6,157 bases of DNA, from NCBI GenBank assembly GCA_013812565.1, contig JACCTF010000174.1, positions 1 to 6,157 on the forward strand, written 5' to 3'. Each line of letters opens with the position of its first letter. Within the stretch, counting starts at the first letter, position 1. The notes beneath the pieces were generated by a model. That model was given only the letters and a program-made list of their open reading frames with translations. It did not search any database and was not told the DNA's origin. This document shows, piece after piece, positions 1 through 5,507 of this stretch. Source of the DNA: Pyrinomonadaceae bacterium (GTDB lineage Bacteria > Acidobacteriota > Blastocatellia > Pyrinomonadales > Pyrinomonadaceae). The position numbers and the translations under genes were made by a program.

Positions 1-75
1 GCGCCGGGGTGGATGCTGGAAACCCAAGTCCAGTACAAGGTGAAAAGCGCACCCTTCTTTAATCACCCAGACTAA
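1..75 (+). CDS. possible C-terminal end of an unrecognised gene cut by the window edge
   Basis: Frame 1 is open from the first base and ends with TAA at 73-75, giving about 24 residues that include WMLETQVQYKVKSAPFFN. The composition looks like real protein (aromatic, basic and acidic residues mixed in a strand-like pattern), but the piece is too short to assign to a family. If genuine, the gene runs rightwards and ends about 200 bp before the first insertion sequence. A short open stretch like this can also occur by chance. Confidence 0.3.
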   Translation, partial: APGWMLETQVQYKVKSAPFFNHPD

Positions 76-271
76 ACAATAAGCTGCCTTGAGTTTATGG
101 CGGTGAGTAGTTCGCTCAAGCATATAAATTGCGCGGGCTGCTAGAATTCACGCTTTTCCTAAGAAAAGTGGAGATTACTCCTTCTTGCCCGACTCGCTCG
201 CTCTATTTTGCAACTCATTTGCTGAGTAAAAACCACCGAGTTACAATTTAATTAAGTTCAGAGCGGTGAAA
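76..271. other. AT-richer intergenic stretch without a recognisable gene
   Basis: No convincing ORF on either strand. It contains a small hairpin, CTTTTC/GAAAAG with a CTAA loop at 153-168 (extendable by a G-T and a C-G pair), and an inverted pair CTTGAG (88-93) / CTCAAG (115-120). Neither is followed by a T run, so neither is called a terminator. The right edge is the end of the first insertion sequence. Confidence 0.5.
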
Positions 272-300
272 GGGTACTCATCCGCTAATACTTTGAAAAT
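272..300. repeat. terminal inverted repeat, transposase 3' side (IRR)
   Basis: Reads GGGTACTCATCCGCTAAT and then ACTTTGAAAAT. It matches the reverse complement of 1496-1524 with four mismatches in 29. The transposase stop codon TGA (minus strand, 280-278) and the codons for its last residues lie inside it. Confidence 0.85.
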
Positions 301-1432
301 GAATCGGCTCGAATTTAGCCGTCAGTAACTCTCTAAAGGTCCACACATGATTCGTCAGCCCAGCCGCCATGCCTGGCGTCCGCTGTTTCCACTTCGGTCG
401 GATGATCCCAGCTTTGACCTGTTCTCGCCTCGGCAGTTTGGTGCACAAACTCAGGTGCGGTCGCGCAAAGTTATAATACGCCTGGAAGAACACCACACGT
501 CTTCGCATCTGTTCACGATCTTTGCAGAAACTCCAACTCTTCCTCACCAAAGGTGCCAAGGCATGACGCAGCGTCAGATTAAGACGTTCGATCAAGCTGG
601 TGCTGATCGAGAAGCCAAGCTGCGTGAGCCTTTCACCTCCGCAGACAATCCGCTCGTGCAGGTGTTTGAGTCGGCCACCTTCTTTGACTTTCACAATCTG
701 CGCATAAACCAAGTCAGGATGCGGCTCGCGGACGGGTTTTCTCGGGCGTCCACGCTTGCCGGTGCGCGCAAACTCCCGTGTCTGATGGTAAGCGGCAACC
801 AGTGCTGGCAGGTAAGAACGCAACCCATCACTGAAGAAAGCTGGCACACCTTTGACCACGGCAGCCGTCATCTGAATAAGCGTGCACGCGCTTTGCAACG
901 TGCGCGATCCGACAAAGGCGGCCAGCATGAGACGAAACTCCGGGGCGTAACTGATCCAGATCCATTGGCGCCCATCCTCGCTGGAGTCTCCACTTTCTCC
1001 GCGAGGCTCAGACTGCGCAGAGTGCTGGCGCCCGATGAAGTTCCACATCTCATCAAGTTGCACCTGCGTGACGGGAAGTTCGCGCAACAGGTGATCGTTA
1101 ATCTTTTGGGCTTGATGAGCCGCACGCCGCAGCCATTCCAGCACCGTCTCTTCCGTGGTGCCAAGCACAAAGCAGATGCCGGCCAGGTCAACTCTGACCA
1201 AGAGCATCTTCAAGGCCATCATAACTTTCTCTTCCGGCGTGCGCAGATCGAAAAAGACCGTCTCACGTGTTTCGGAGAATTGCCTTCCACACACCTTGCA
1301 GCAAAAGATTCGTCTTTTGCCGCTGTTGGTGAGATAGGTGGAGATAGCACTAACATTGCCCCGATTCATCAGTTTATAATGAGAGCATTCATGGTTGGGG
1401 CATGGATGGCCCCAGTCCTTGGATGTTCGCAA
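278..1432 (-). CDS. IS1-related DDE transposase, 384 aa
   Basis: Catalyses cut or copy transposition of the surrounding element by binding its inverted ends. The N-terminus has a zinc ribbon (C11-x4-C16 and C45-x2-C48), then a helix-turn-helix-like stretch (about 66-110, with GTTEETVLEWLRRA). The DDE core follows: D127 in QLDEMW, D202 in FFSDGLRSY and E282 in LIERLNLTLR, which is the InsB-like pattern, ending with KSWSFCKDREQMRRRV. Between D202 and E282 lies a basic insert (GKRGRPRKPV). The C-terminus carries RTPGMAAGLTNHVWTFREL, a tail I associate with the long single-ORF IS1-like transposases. The start is TTG at 1432. No later start keeps the first zinc cysteines, an in-frame stop lies two codons upstream, and GGAGG sits 8 nt before it. 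No frameshift or lost residue is visible, so it is probably functional. Confidence 0.88.
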   Translation of the reverse strand: MRTSKDWGHPCPNHECSHYKLMNRGNVSAISTYLTNSGKRRIFCCKVCGRQFSETRETVFFDLRTPEEKVMMALKMLLVRVDLAGICFVLGTTEETVLEWLRRAAHQAQKINDHLLRELPVTQVQLDEMWNFIGRQHSAQSEPRGESGDSSEDGRQWIWISYAPEFRLMLAAFVGSRTLQSACTLIQMTAAVVKGVPAFFSDGLRSYLPALVAAYHQTREFARTGKRGRPRKPVREPHPDLVYAQIVKVKEGGRLKHLHERIVCGGERLTQLGFSISTSLIERLNLTLRHALAPLVRKSWSFCKDREQMRRRVVFFQAYYNFARPHLSLCTKLPRREQVKAGIIRPKWKQRTPGMAAGLTNHVWTFRELLTAKFEPIHFQSISG

Positions 1433-1440
1433 GGGTCAGT

Positions 1441-1445
1441 CCTCC
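1441..1445 (-). promoter_or_regulatory. ribosome binding site GGAGG deciding the TTG start of the long IS transposase
   Basis: On the minus strand GGAGG is followed by 8 nt and then TTG at 1432. It supports the non-ATG start over the internal ATG about 21 codons later, which would remove half of the zinc ribbon. Confidence 0.65.
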
Positions 1446-1495
1446 GATCAACTTGATGTGCAAATCGAAGTTTAATCGTAGGATTGACCTTTCTT

Positions 1496-1524
1496 ATTTT
1501 CAAAGTACTAACGGGTGAGCACCC
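1496..1524. repeat. terminal inverted repeat, transposase 5' side (IRL)
   Basis: Partner of 272-300. Its outer end overlaps a near-palindrome ACGGGTGAGCACCCGT (1511-1526; 7-bp arms, 2-base centre) that extends two bases past the repeat. The equivalent GGGT/ACCC symmetry at the other end is weakened to GGGT/ATCC. Confidence 0.85.
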
Positions 1525-1753
1525 GTGAGGTGGCTCGAATAGAAATACCTATGATTACTAGAGCGGACTATGCTCTTAGACACTCAAGACTTGTAAGCAA
1601 AGGGGGTTTTTACGGACAGGTAATACACCAGAAATTGTACGCATGTTCTGAAATTAGTCAACCTTTTGTATATTCCGCTCCGATATTGAGCCAGTTTCCG
1701 TTTGGAAAGTGAGCCATCTTCAGCCTTAAACATCCGGTACTCTGGTCAGAGTT
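1525..1753. other. spacer between the two IS1-type elements
   Basis: An AT-richer stretch with no confident gene. It contains one short plus-strand ORF, listed separately. Right before the second element is a small hairpin, ACTCT/AGAGT with loop GGTC (1739-1752), followed by a short T run. This could act as a weak terminator or simply be part of the insertion target. Nothing else is recognisable. Confidence 0.5.
1551..1712 (+). CDS. doubtful 53-aa ORF, faint resemblance to an Rrf2-type N-terminus
   Basis: From ATG 1551 the product begins MITRADYALR, which resembles the opening of Rrf2-family regulators (xITRxxDYALR). The expected hydrophobic helix afterwards is absent: the sequence continues HSRLVSKGGFYGQ. 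Further on, SEISQ and APILSQ loosely recall the Rrf2 recognition-helix region. There is no clear ribosome binding site. It may be a decayed fragment of a regulator gene broken by the insertions, or chance. The same frame can also be entered from a GTG at 1515 inside the IS repeat. Confidence 0.12.
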   Translation: MITRADYALRHSRLVSKGGFYGQVIHQKLYACSEISQPFVYSAPILSQFPFGK

Positions 1754-1769
1754 TTCGGTAGTGGTTCAA
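1754..1769. repeat. terminal inverted repeat of the two-ORF IS1 element (insB side)
   Basis: TTCGGTAGTGGTTCAA, identical to the reverse complement of 2530-2545, with weaker similarity continuing inwards (GGG at 1774-1776). It contains the insB stop codon TGA (minus strand, 1768-1766). Confidence 0.9.
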
Positions 1770-2227
1770 TCAGGGGATGCCAAGGCGAGATTGTAGCGAT
1801 GCAGAAACAAGCGCAAACAAATCTCATGCATCTCCTCTGATTTGGAAAACGAGAGGGACTTCCTCACGAAGCGTCCGAGTCGTTGCCGCAACGTGTTGTT
1901 CCACCGCTCGACATGCGCGGTCACTCCGGTTTCCTTGCCTGCCGCTGTGTGTTGCCCGGCAGGAAGCACGAGCTGATAGGCTTCCCAGAAGTCGCTGTAA
2001 CAGTGACCCCTTTGGTAAGCGGCGGGAATGCGCTCCCAGAGTTTTTGACAACTGACCTGGCTTCTGTCGCCAATGACATAAGCCACGACCTGTCGAGTCG
2101 CACGACACAAGGCGATCCAAATCCAGCGTTTACGACTCTTTTTCAAAACAAATGACCAAAGTTCGTCCAGTTCGAGCACTGCCGTCTCAGGCTTTTCCGG
2201 GTCGGGGGCGACCAGAGTGGCGGCCAA
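1766..2227 (-). CDS. insB: InsB-like DDE catalytic domain of IS1 family, 153 aa
   Basis: Catalytic half of an IS1 transposase. It has D21 in LELDELWSFV, D79 in CYSDFWEAY and E107 in HVERWNNTLRQRLGRF, followed by the family block KSLSFSKSEEMHE. The only start in this frame is a TTG at 2227, which is unlikely to be used as such. The frame stays open upstream to the A7 run, and the residues there (KEKSLPPLAATL) resemble the InsA-InsB junction of known IS1 proteins. If one A is skipped, insA and insB fuse into one protein of about 244 aa, close to the 232 aa of InsAB'. So it is probably translated only as the C-terminal part of a fusion, or is dead if the shift does not happen. The stop lies in the inverted repeat. 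Confidence 0.82.
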   Translation of the reverse strand: MAATLVAPDPEKPETAVLELDELWSFVLKKSRKRWIWIALCRATRQVVAYVIGDRSQVSCQKLWERIPAAYQRGHCYSDFWEAYQLVLPAGQHTAAGKETGVTAHVERWNNTLRQRLGRFVRKSLSFSKSEEMHEICLRLFLHRYNLALASPD

Positions 2228-2501
2228 TGGCGGCAGACTCTTCTCTTTTTTTGAGCCAACTGGTGACGGTGTTGCGGGAGACGCCGAAGGTGCGGGAAAG
2301 CCCTCGTAAACTGCTGCGCTCGTCGTAAGCGCGCAAGATCATTTCGCGTGCTTGTTCCGTGTAACCGTTGGGTTGTGGGTTCTCGCGGCTGTAACGTCCA
2401 CAGTCCTGACATAAGAAGCGTTGCTTGCTATTGGCGGTCAGCCCGTGGCGAATAATGTTAGCACTGCGGCAATGGCGGCACTTAATCTGTTTTGTAATCA
2501 T
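2187..2501 (-). CDS. insA: InsA-like zinc-finger/HTH protein of IS1 family, 104 aa
   Basis: In IS1, InsA binds the inverted ends, represses the IS promoter and supplies the N-terminal half of the InsAB' transposase. The signature is plain: C8-x2-C11 and C31-x2-C34 form the zinc finger (KCRHC and CQDCGR), and residues about 50-83 form the HTH (LRGLSRTFGVSRNTVTSWLKK). The start is ATG 2501, which places the first cysteine pair at the usual distance from the N-terminus; the ribosome binding site is weak. After K85 the reading frame leaves the conserved path and runs through non-family residues to a stop at 2187, somewhat longer than the 91-aa InsA of enterobacterial IS1. The conserved continuation is in the insB frame, reached at the A7 run 2252-2246. 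Confidence 0.82.
   Translation of the reverse strand: MITKQIKCRHCRSANIIRHGLTANSKQRFLCQDCGRYSRENPQPNGYTEQAREMILRAYDERSSLRGLSRTFGVSRNTVTSWLKKREESAAIGRHSGRPRPGKA
2246..2252 (-). other. A7 homopolymer at the insA/insB junction (possible recoding or slippage site)
   Basis: The minus strand reads CTC AAA AAA AGA in the insA frame. insB continues in the frame TCA AAA AAA GAG, i.e. +1 relative to insA. Removing one A gives a continuous, family-like protein. Enterobacterial IS1 uses a -1 shift at A6C, so the phase here differs. Explanations are transcript slippage on the A run, +1 recoding, a one-base inactivating insertion, or a homopolymer sequencing error. Confidence 0.6.
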
Positions 2502-2529
2502 CGGGAAGAGCCTACTATACCGCCCTCGC

Positions 2530-2545
2530 TTGAACCACTACCGAA
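2530..2545. repeat. terminal inverted repeat of the two-ORF IS1 element (insA side)
   Basis: TTGAACCACTACCGAA, the exact inverted partner of 1754-1769. Just inside, on the minus strand, lies TATAGT (2519-2514), which could be a -10 box for insA. No convincing -35 hexamer was found at the usual distance. Confidence 0.9.
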
Positions 2546-2571
2546 TTTATTTCTGCCTGGAGCAACAACAA

Positions 2572-2985
2572 ATGATGCCTCGATGCCTGTTATTGCTTGC
2601 CCCAACTCTTGATGAGGGATGGTTATTAACCCTGCTGTTAGCTTGCGGGCTGTTAGGATTTATCCTGGCTGTCGCACTGTGCCGCTACCTGCTCGACTGT
2701 CTCTCAGCAATTTTTGAAGGGTGTTGCGATTGGCTGGAAATTAAACTCGCACGGCGCAAGGTGCGGAGACGAACGCTCATGCACCTCCACAGAATGGCTC
2801 GCTACTCAAGACCTGTGACAATCCACCTACCTGCCAGTAACCCACAGCCGCATCTCGTCGAGGTTAAAAGCGTGGCGCAACCGCAATCCGCGCAGATACA
2901 ATCCGCCGCTATCGGTTTGCCTTACCATGCTCGCCGTCCTGTTTCCGCGAGCGATGCGCTCCGGCGTTCGTGCCTGGAGCAATAG
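2572..2985 (+). CDS. unrecognised small membrane-anchored protein, 137 aa
   Basis: I do not recognise this protein. From ATG 2572 (GGAG at 2559-2562, 9 nt upstream) it has a short N-terminus, one strongly hydrophobic segment at about 17-41 (WLLTLLLACGLLGFILAVAL and on), an amphipathic stretch, and a basic cluster at 58-67 (KLARRKVRRR). A hydrophilic, Pro/Ser/Ala/Gln-rich tail follows to the TAG at 2983-2985. By the positive-inside rule the tail would be cytoplasmic. The frame extends upstream into the IS1 element (to 2425), but those codons are antisense to insA, so the start just outside the IS end is preferred. An insertion may have displaced an original promoter or N-terminus. It has no partner gene in the window. 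It could also be a non-coding open frame; the good SD spacing and membrane segment favour a gene. Confidence 0.45.
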   Translation: MMPRCLLLLAPTLDEGWLLTLLLACGLLGFILAVALCRYLLDCLSAIFEGCCDWLEIKLARRKVRRRTLMHLHRMARYSRPVTIHLPASNPQPHLVEVKSVAQPQSAQIQSAAIGLPYHARRPVSASDALRRSCLEQ

Positions 2986-3027
2986 CTACTGCTCGCGCCC
3001 GAGCGATAGATTCATCGGGAATAAATT

Positions 3028-3340
3028 CTATGCACAAGATTGAGTATCGGATTGGCGACTCGGACTGAGCCGCAGGGCACAGGCATGAAGATAATCACTC
3101 ACTGCGTTAATGATGTTGATCGCAGAGAGGTTGTCTTTGCGGAAGTCGGACGGATCACAGATGGGCCTGTTGGTCTGAGCCGGCTGAGCCCGAGTGAAAC
3201 CCGACTCGTCTAAATCAAGACTTGAGACGAAGGCATCAATAAAACGGACATGGTTCTCAGGCGTCGTGAGGTTTCGGGAAGAGTAAAACTTTCGAGCGGT
3301 GGTTACCACGAATGTAATCCCGCGAATAATCACCTCCCAT
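3028..3340 (-). pseudogene. IS1182-family transposase remnant, frameshifted and internally deleted
   Basis: The original start is ATG 3340 with AAGG 8 nt upstream (3352-3349, minus strand). The first 27 codons include YIRGNHRSKVLLFP, like the N-terminus of IS1182 transposases, and then stop at TGA 3259-3257. The family sequence resumes in the next frame with ENHVRFIDAFVSSLDLDESG and the following GFTRAQPAQTNRP, the conserved DUF772-type N-terminal block. The expected Y-x-P-x-x-L-L-K-L-Y and G-Y-L-N blocks are missing. Instead, after CDP (codon at 3153-3151) the frame jumps straight to SDFRKDNLSAI, which normally lies about 50-60 residues further on (ADFRRDN block). The rest drifts to a stop at 3030-3028, and the DDE domain is absent. 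It cannot encode an active transposase. I could not find convincing inverted ends. Confidence 0.75.
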
Positions 3341-3479
3341 CAAATATACCTTTCATGCTCGTCCTTTGCTTCGATTATTGTATGCTGTGCGCGCGGGCGA
3401 ATTTAAGCATTATGCGGCTACTTGACAATCCCGCTGCACAATAAAGTTGCGGTCAGATGAGTGGCGTTTCCTCGCAGGA

Positions 3480-3498
3480 GTGAAAGTTCAAAGTTCAC
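3480..3498. promoter_or_regulatory. candidate operator-like palindrome and tandem heptamer in the prpE leader
   Basis: GTGAA (3480-3484) and TTCAC (3494-3498) form an inverted pair around 9 bases, overlapping a tandem AAAGTTC AAAGTTC (3483-3496). It lies 27 bases upstream of the prpE start codon. The layout would suit a repressor or activator site, but no regulator is encoded nearby and short matches like this occur by chance. Confidence 0.2.
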
Positions 3499-3512
3499 TT
3501 CCCAAAAAACTC

Positions 3513-3519
3513 AGAAGGA
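3513..3519 (+). promoter_or_regulatory. ribosome binding site of prpE
   Basis: AGAAGGA with 6 nt between the GG and ATG 3525. This chooses ATG 3525 over a TTG at 3447, whose 26 extra codons have no counterpart in PrpE proteins. Confidence 0.7.
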
Positions 3520-3524
3520 TAATT

Positions 3525-5423
3525 ATGGAGAGTGGGTACGACTCAGTGTACGGCCACTGGTTGAGCAATCCCGAATGCTTCTGGGCAGAAGCGGCCGAGG
3601 CTGTTCACTGGTTTAAGAAATGGGATCGGGTGCTCGACGCTTCACGGCCCCCATTTTATCGTTGGTTCTCCGGCGGAAGCCTCAACAGTTGCTACAACGC
3701 TCTCGATCTGCACGTCGAAACCGGGAGGGCCGACCAACCGGCTCTAATCTATGATAGCGCTGTCACCAACTCGACAAAGGTCATCACTTATCGCGTGTTA
3801 TTGAATGAGGTGGCACGCTTTGCCGGAGTTCTTCTTCTACATGGAGTCCGGAAAGGAGACCGCGTCATCATCTATATGCCCATGGTGCCGGAGGCGGTGA
3901 TTGCCATGCTGGCCTGTGCGCGGATTGGAGCGATCCATTCCGTGGTCTTCGGAGGCTTTGCCGCTAATGAACTGGCGACCCGGATCAATGACGCCAGGCC
4001 GAAAGTGATCGTCTCCGCCTCCTGCTGCGTCGAAGTGAATCGCGTCGTGCCGTACAAGCCGTTGCTTGATCAGGCCATTGAGTTAGCCATCGCGAAGCCC
4101 GCAGCCTGCATCATCCTCCAGCGGCCACAGGAGCAAGCGTCCATGACCCGCGGGCGCGACTTTGATTGGGCGCAGGAGATGGCGCAAGCGAAACCCGCCG
4201 ACTGTGTGCCGGTGGCCGCGACCGACCCGCTCTACATCCTCTACACCTCCGGCACAACGGGCCTCCCCAAGGGCGTCGTGCGTGATAACGGCGGACACCT
4301 GGTGGCGCTCAAATGGAGCATGAAGAACGTCTACGGGGTCGAGCCGGGTGAGGTTTTCTGGGCGGCCTCCGATCTGGGCTGGGCCGTCGGCCACTCTTAC
4401 ATCGTCTACGGCCCGCTTTTCCACGGCAATACTACCGTCCTTTACGAAGGCAAACCCGTCGGCACGCCCGACCCCGGAGCCTTCTGGCGTGTTATCTCAG
4501 AGCACGATGTTAAAGTCCTCTTCACCGCGCCGACGGCATTTCGCGCCATCAAACGTGAAGACCCGAACGGTGAGTACATCCGCCGGTACGACCTCAGCCG
4601 CTTCCGTATGCTCTTCCTCGCTGGCGAGCGGTGCGACCCCGATACATTGCTGTGGGCCGGGAGACAACTCGGCGTGCCCGTCATAGATAACTGGTGGCAG
4701 ACGGAAACGGGTTGGCCTGTCGGCGCCAACTGCGCCGGCTTGGGGCTGCTGCCCATCAAGCCGGGTTCTTGCACGAAGCCCGTCCCCGGCTATGACGTGC
4801 GAGTGTTAGGGGAAGATGGTCAAGAGATACCGTTCGGTCAGATCGGTAACATTGCCATCAAGCTGCCATTGCCGCCCGGCTGTCTTCCGACTTTGTGGAA
4901 CAATGATGCGGGGTATAAGGAGTCGTATATGAGCACCTATCCCGGCTACTATCAGACCGCAGACGCGGGCTTCAAGGATGAGGACGGCTATCTCTGGATC
5001 ATGAGCCGGACGGACGACATCATTAACGTGGCCGGGCATCGCCTCTCCACCGGCGCGTTGGAAGAGGTGCTCGCCTCTCACACGGATGTCGCCGAATGTG
5101 CCGTTGTCGGGGCAGCCGACGAGTTGAAGGGAGAAATCCCTCTCGGTTTGATCGTGCTGAAGACAGGCGTCGGGCGGCCACATGAGGTGATAACGGCGGA
5201 ATTGATCCGGATGGTACGCGAGAAGATCGGGCCTGTGGCCTCCTTCAAAGTGGCAGCCATCGTCAAGCGACTACCCAAGACCCGATCAGGTAAAATCGTG
5301 CGAGGCACCATCAAGAAAATTGCCGACGGGCTCGAATACCGAATTCCTCCGACTATTGATGACCCCGCGATTCTCAATGAGATCACGGCAGACTTGGCAG
5401 CGTTAGGCTATCCTCGTAAGTGA
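3525..5423 (+). CDS. prpE: propionyl-CoA synthetase (PrpE/ACSS3-type acyl-CoA synthetase), 632 aa
   Basis: Activates propionate (possibly acetate or another short acid) to its CoA ester through an acyl-AMP intermediate, using ATP, in the cytoplasm. Length agrees with E. coli PrpE (628 aa). The N-terminus has the ACS-type cap (NPECFWAEAAE and PPFYRWFSGGSLNSCYNALD, as in PrpE). The AMP-binding domain carries the P-loop YTSGTTGLPKG at 240-250, DLGWAVGHSYIVYGPL, and WWQTETGW at 390-397. The W after TETG, followed by P, matches PrpE (WQTESGWP) and not acetyl-CoA synthetase (WWQTETGG). The hinge and A8 motif SRTDDIINVAGHR is at 494-506. The C-terminal domain has PKTRSGK with the catalytic, acetylation-prone K590, and the end TIDDPAIL matches PrpE. 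All key residues are present. No other propionate genes (prpB/C/D or a methylmalonyl route) are visible, so it is an isolated gene whose exact acyl substrate is inferred. Confidence 0.9.
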   Translation: MESGYDSVYGHWLSNPECFWAEAAEAVHWFKKWDRVLDASRPPFYRWFSGGSLNSCYNALDLHVETGRADQPALIYDSAVTNSTKVITYRVLLNEVARFAGVLLLHGVRKGDRVIIYMPMVPEAVIAMLACARIGAIHSVVFGGFAANELATRINDARPKVIVSASCCVEVNRVVPYKPLLDQAIELAIAKPAACIILQRPQEQASMTRGRDFDWAQEMAQAKPADCVPVAATDPLYILYTSGTTGLPKGVVRDNGGHLVALKWSMKNVYGVEPGEVFWAASDLGWAVGHSYIVYGPLFHGNTTVLYEGKPVGTPDPGAFWRVISEHDVKVLFTAPTAFRAIKREDPNGEYIRRYDLSRFRMLFLAGERCDPDTLLWAGRQLGVPVIDNWWQTETGWPVGANCAGLGLLPIKPGSCTKPVPGYDVRVLGEDGQEIPFGQIGNIAIKLPLPPGCLPTLWNNDAGYKESYMSTYPGYYQTADAGFKDEDGYLWIMSRTDDIINVAGHRLSTGALEEVLASHTDVAECAVVGAADELKGEIPLGLIVLKTGVGRPHEVITAELIRMVREKIGPVASFKVAAIVKRLPKTRSGKIVRGTIKKIADGLEYRIPPTIDDPAILNEITADLAALGYPRK

Positions 5424-5507
5424 GCGGACGGTGAAGCCACCTTGGAACAGCAATGTTGCTTGCGCTGCTTGCCCTTCGAGGATAAGTTTCCAAAGTTACA
5501 TGCATGA

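Larger units (their letters stand above)
272..1524 (-). mobile_element. complete IS1-related insertion sequence, about 1253 bp, single transposase ORF
   Basis: The element is bounded by 29-bp imperfect inverted repeats (272-300 and 1496-1524, 25 of 29 positions matching) that enclose one intact transposase gene on the minus strand. The stop codon of that gene lies inside the 272-300 repeat. I see no perfect target duplication: the 8 bases outside the ends are CGGTGAAA on the left and GTGAGGTG on the right. Either the duplication has decayed or the outer boundary is off by a few bases. The gene is uninterrupted, so the copy could be active. The element is longer than classic IS1 (768 bp) because its transposase carries an extra basic insert and a C-terminal extension. 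Confidence 0.85.
1754..2545 (-). mobile_element. IS1-family insertion sequence with insA/insB organisation, about 790 bp
   Basis: Perfect 16-bp inverted repeats, TTCGGTAGTGGTTCAA at 1754-1769 and its complement at 2530-2545, flank two overlapping minus-strand ORFs of the InsA and InsB type. The length is close to the 768 bp of IS1. By analogy with the GG-starting ends of IS1 the true tips may be GGTAGTGG, i.e. 1757-2542. The 8 bases outside those tips (GAGTTTTC and GAATTTAT) match at only 5 of 8 positions, so no clear target duplication remains. It belongs to a different lineage from the element at 272-1524: the ends are unrelated and the gene layout differs. Confidence 0.88.

Noticed and set aside
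347..1456. 369-codon plus-strand ORF opposite the long IS transposase
   Set aside because: It is the antisense shadow of a clearly coding transposase with zinc-ribbon and DDE motifs. Its product shows no domain and is rich in residues typical of antisense frames.
306..1540. 9-mer direct repeat GGCTCGAAT at 306-314 and 1532-1540 as an IS target duplication
   Set aside because: The left copy is inside the element and within coding sequence, so it cannot be a flanking duplication; probably chance.
2143..2412. 89-codon minus-strand ORF spanning the insA/insB junction
   Set aside because: It is the third frame over the same stretch; the conserved residues are in the insA and insB frames.
2977..3004. 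Stems GAGCA/TGCTC and GCTCG/CGAGC after the small membrane protein gene as a terminator
   Set aside because: Short competing 5-bp stems with no T run; not distinguishable from background.
3422..3427. Perfect TTGACA as a -35 box for prpE
   Set aside because: No acceptable -10 hexamer at 16-18 bases; the nearest AT-rich hexamer (ATAAAG, 3441) is only 13 bases away. A single hexamer is not enough evidence.
3447..3524. 26-codon N-terminal extension of prpE from TTG 3447
   Set aside because: No ribosome binding site before TTG, no family counterpart, and a strong AGAAGGA before ATG 3525.
4083..5386. Minus-strand and alternative-frame ORFs within prpE
   Set aside because: Shadows of a conserved full-length enzyme gene; no independent start signals or motifs.
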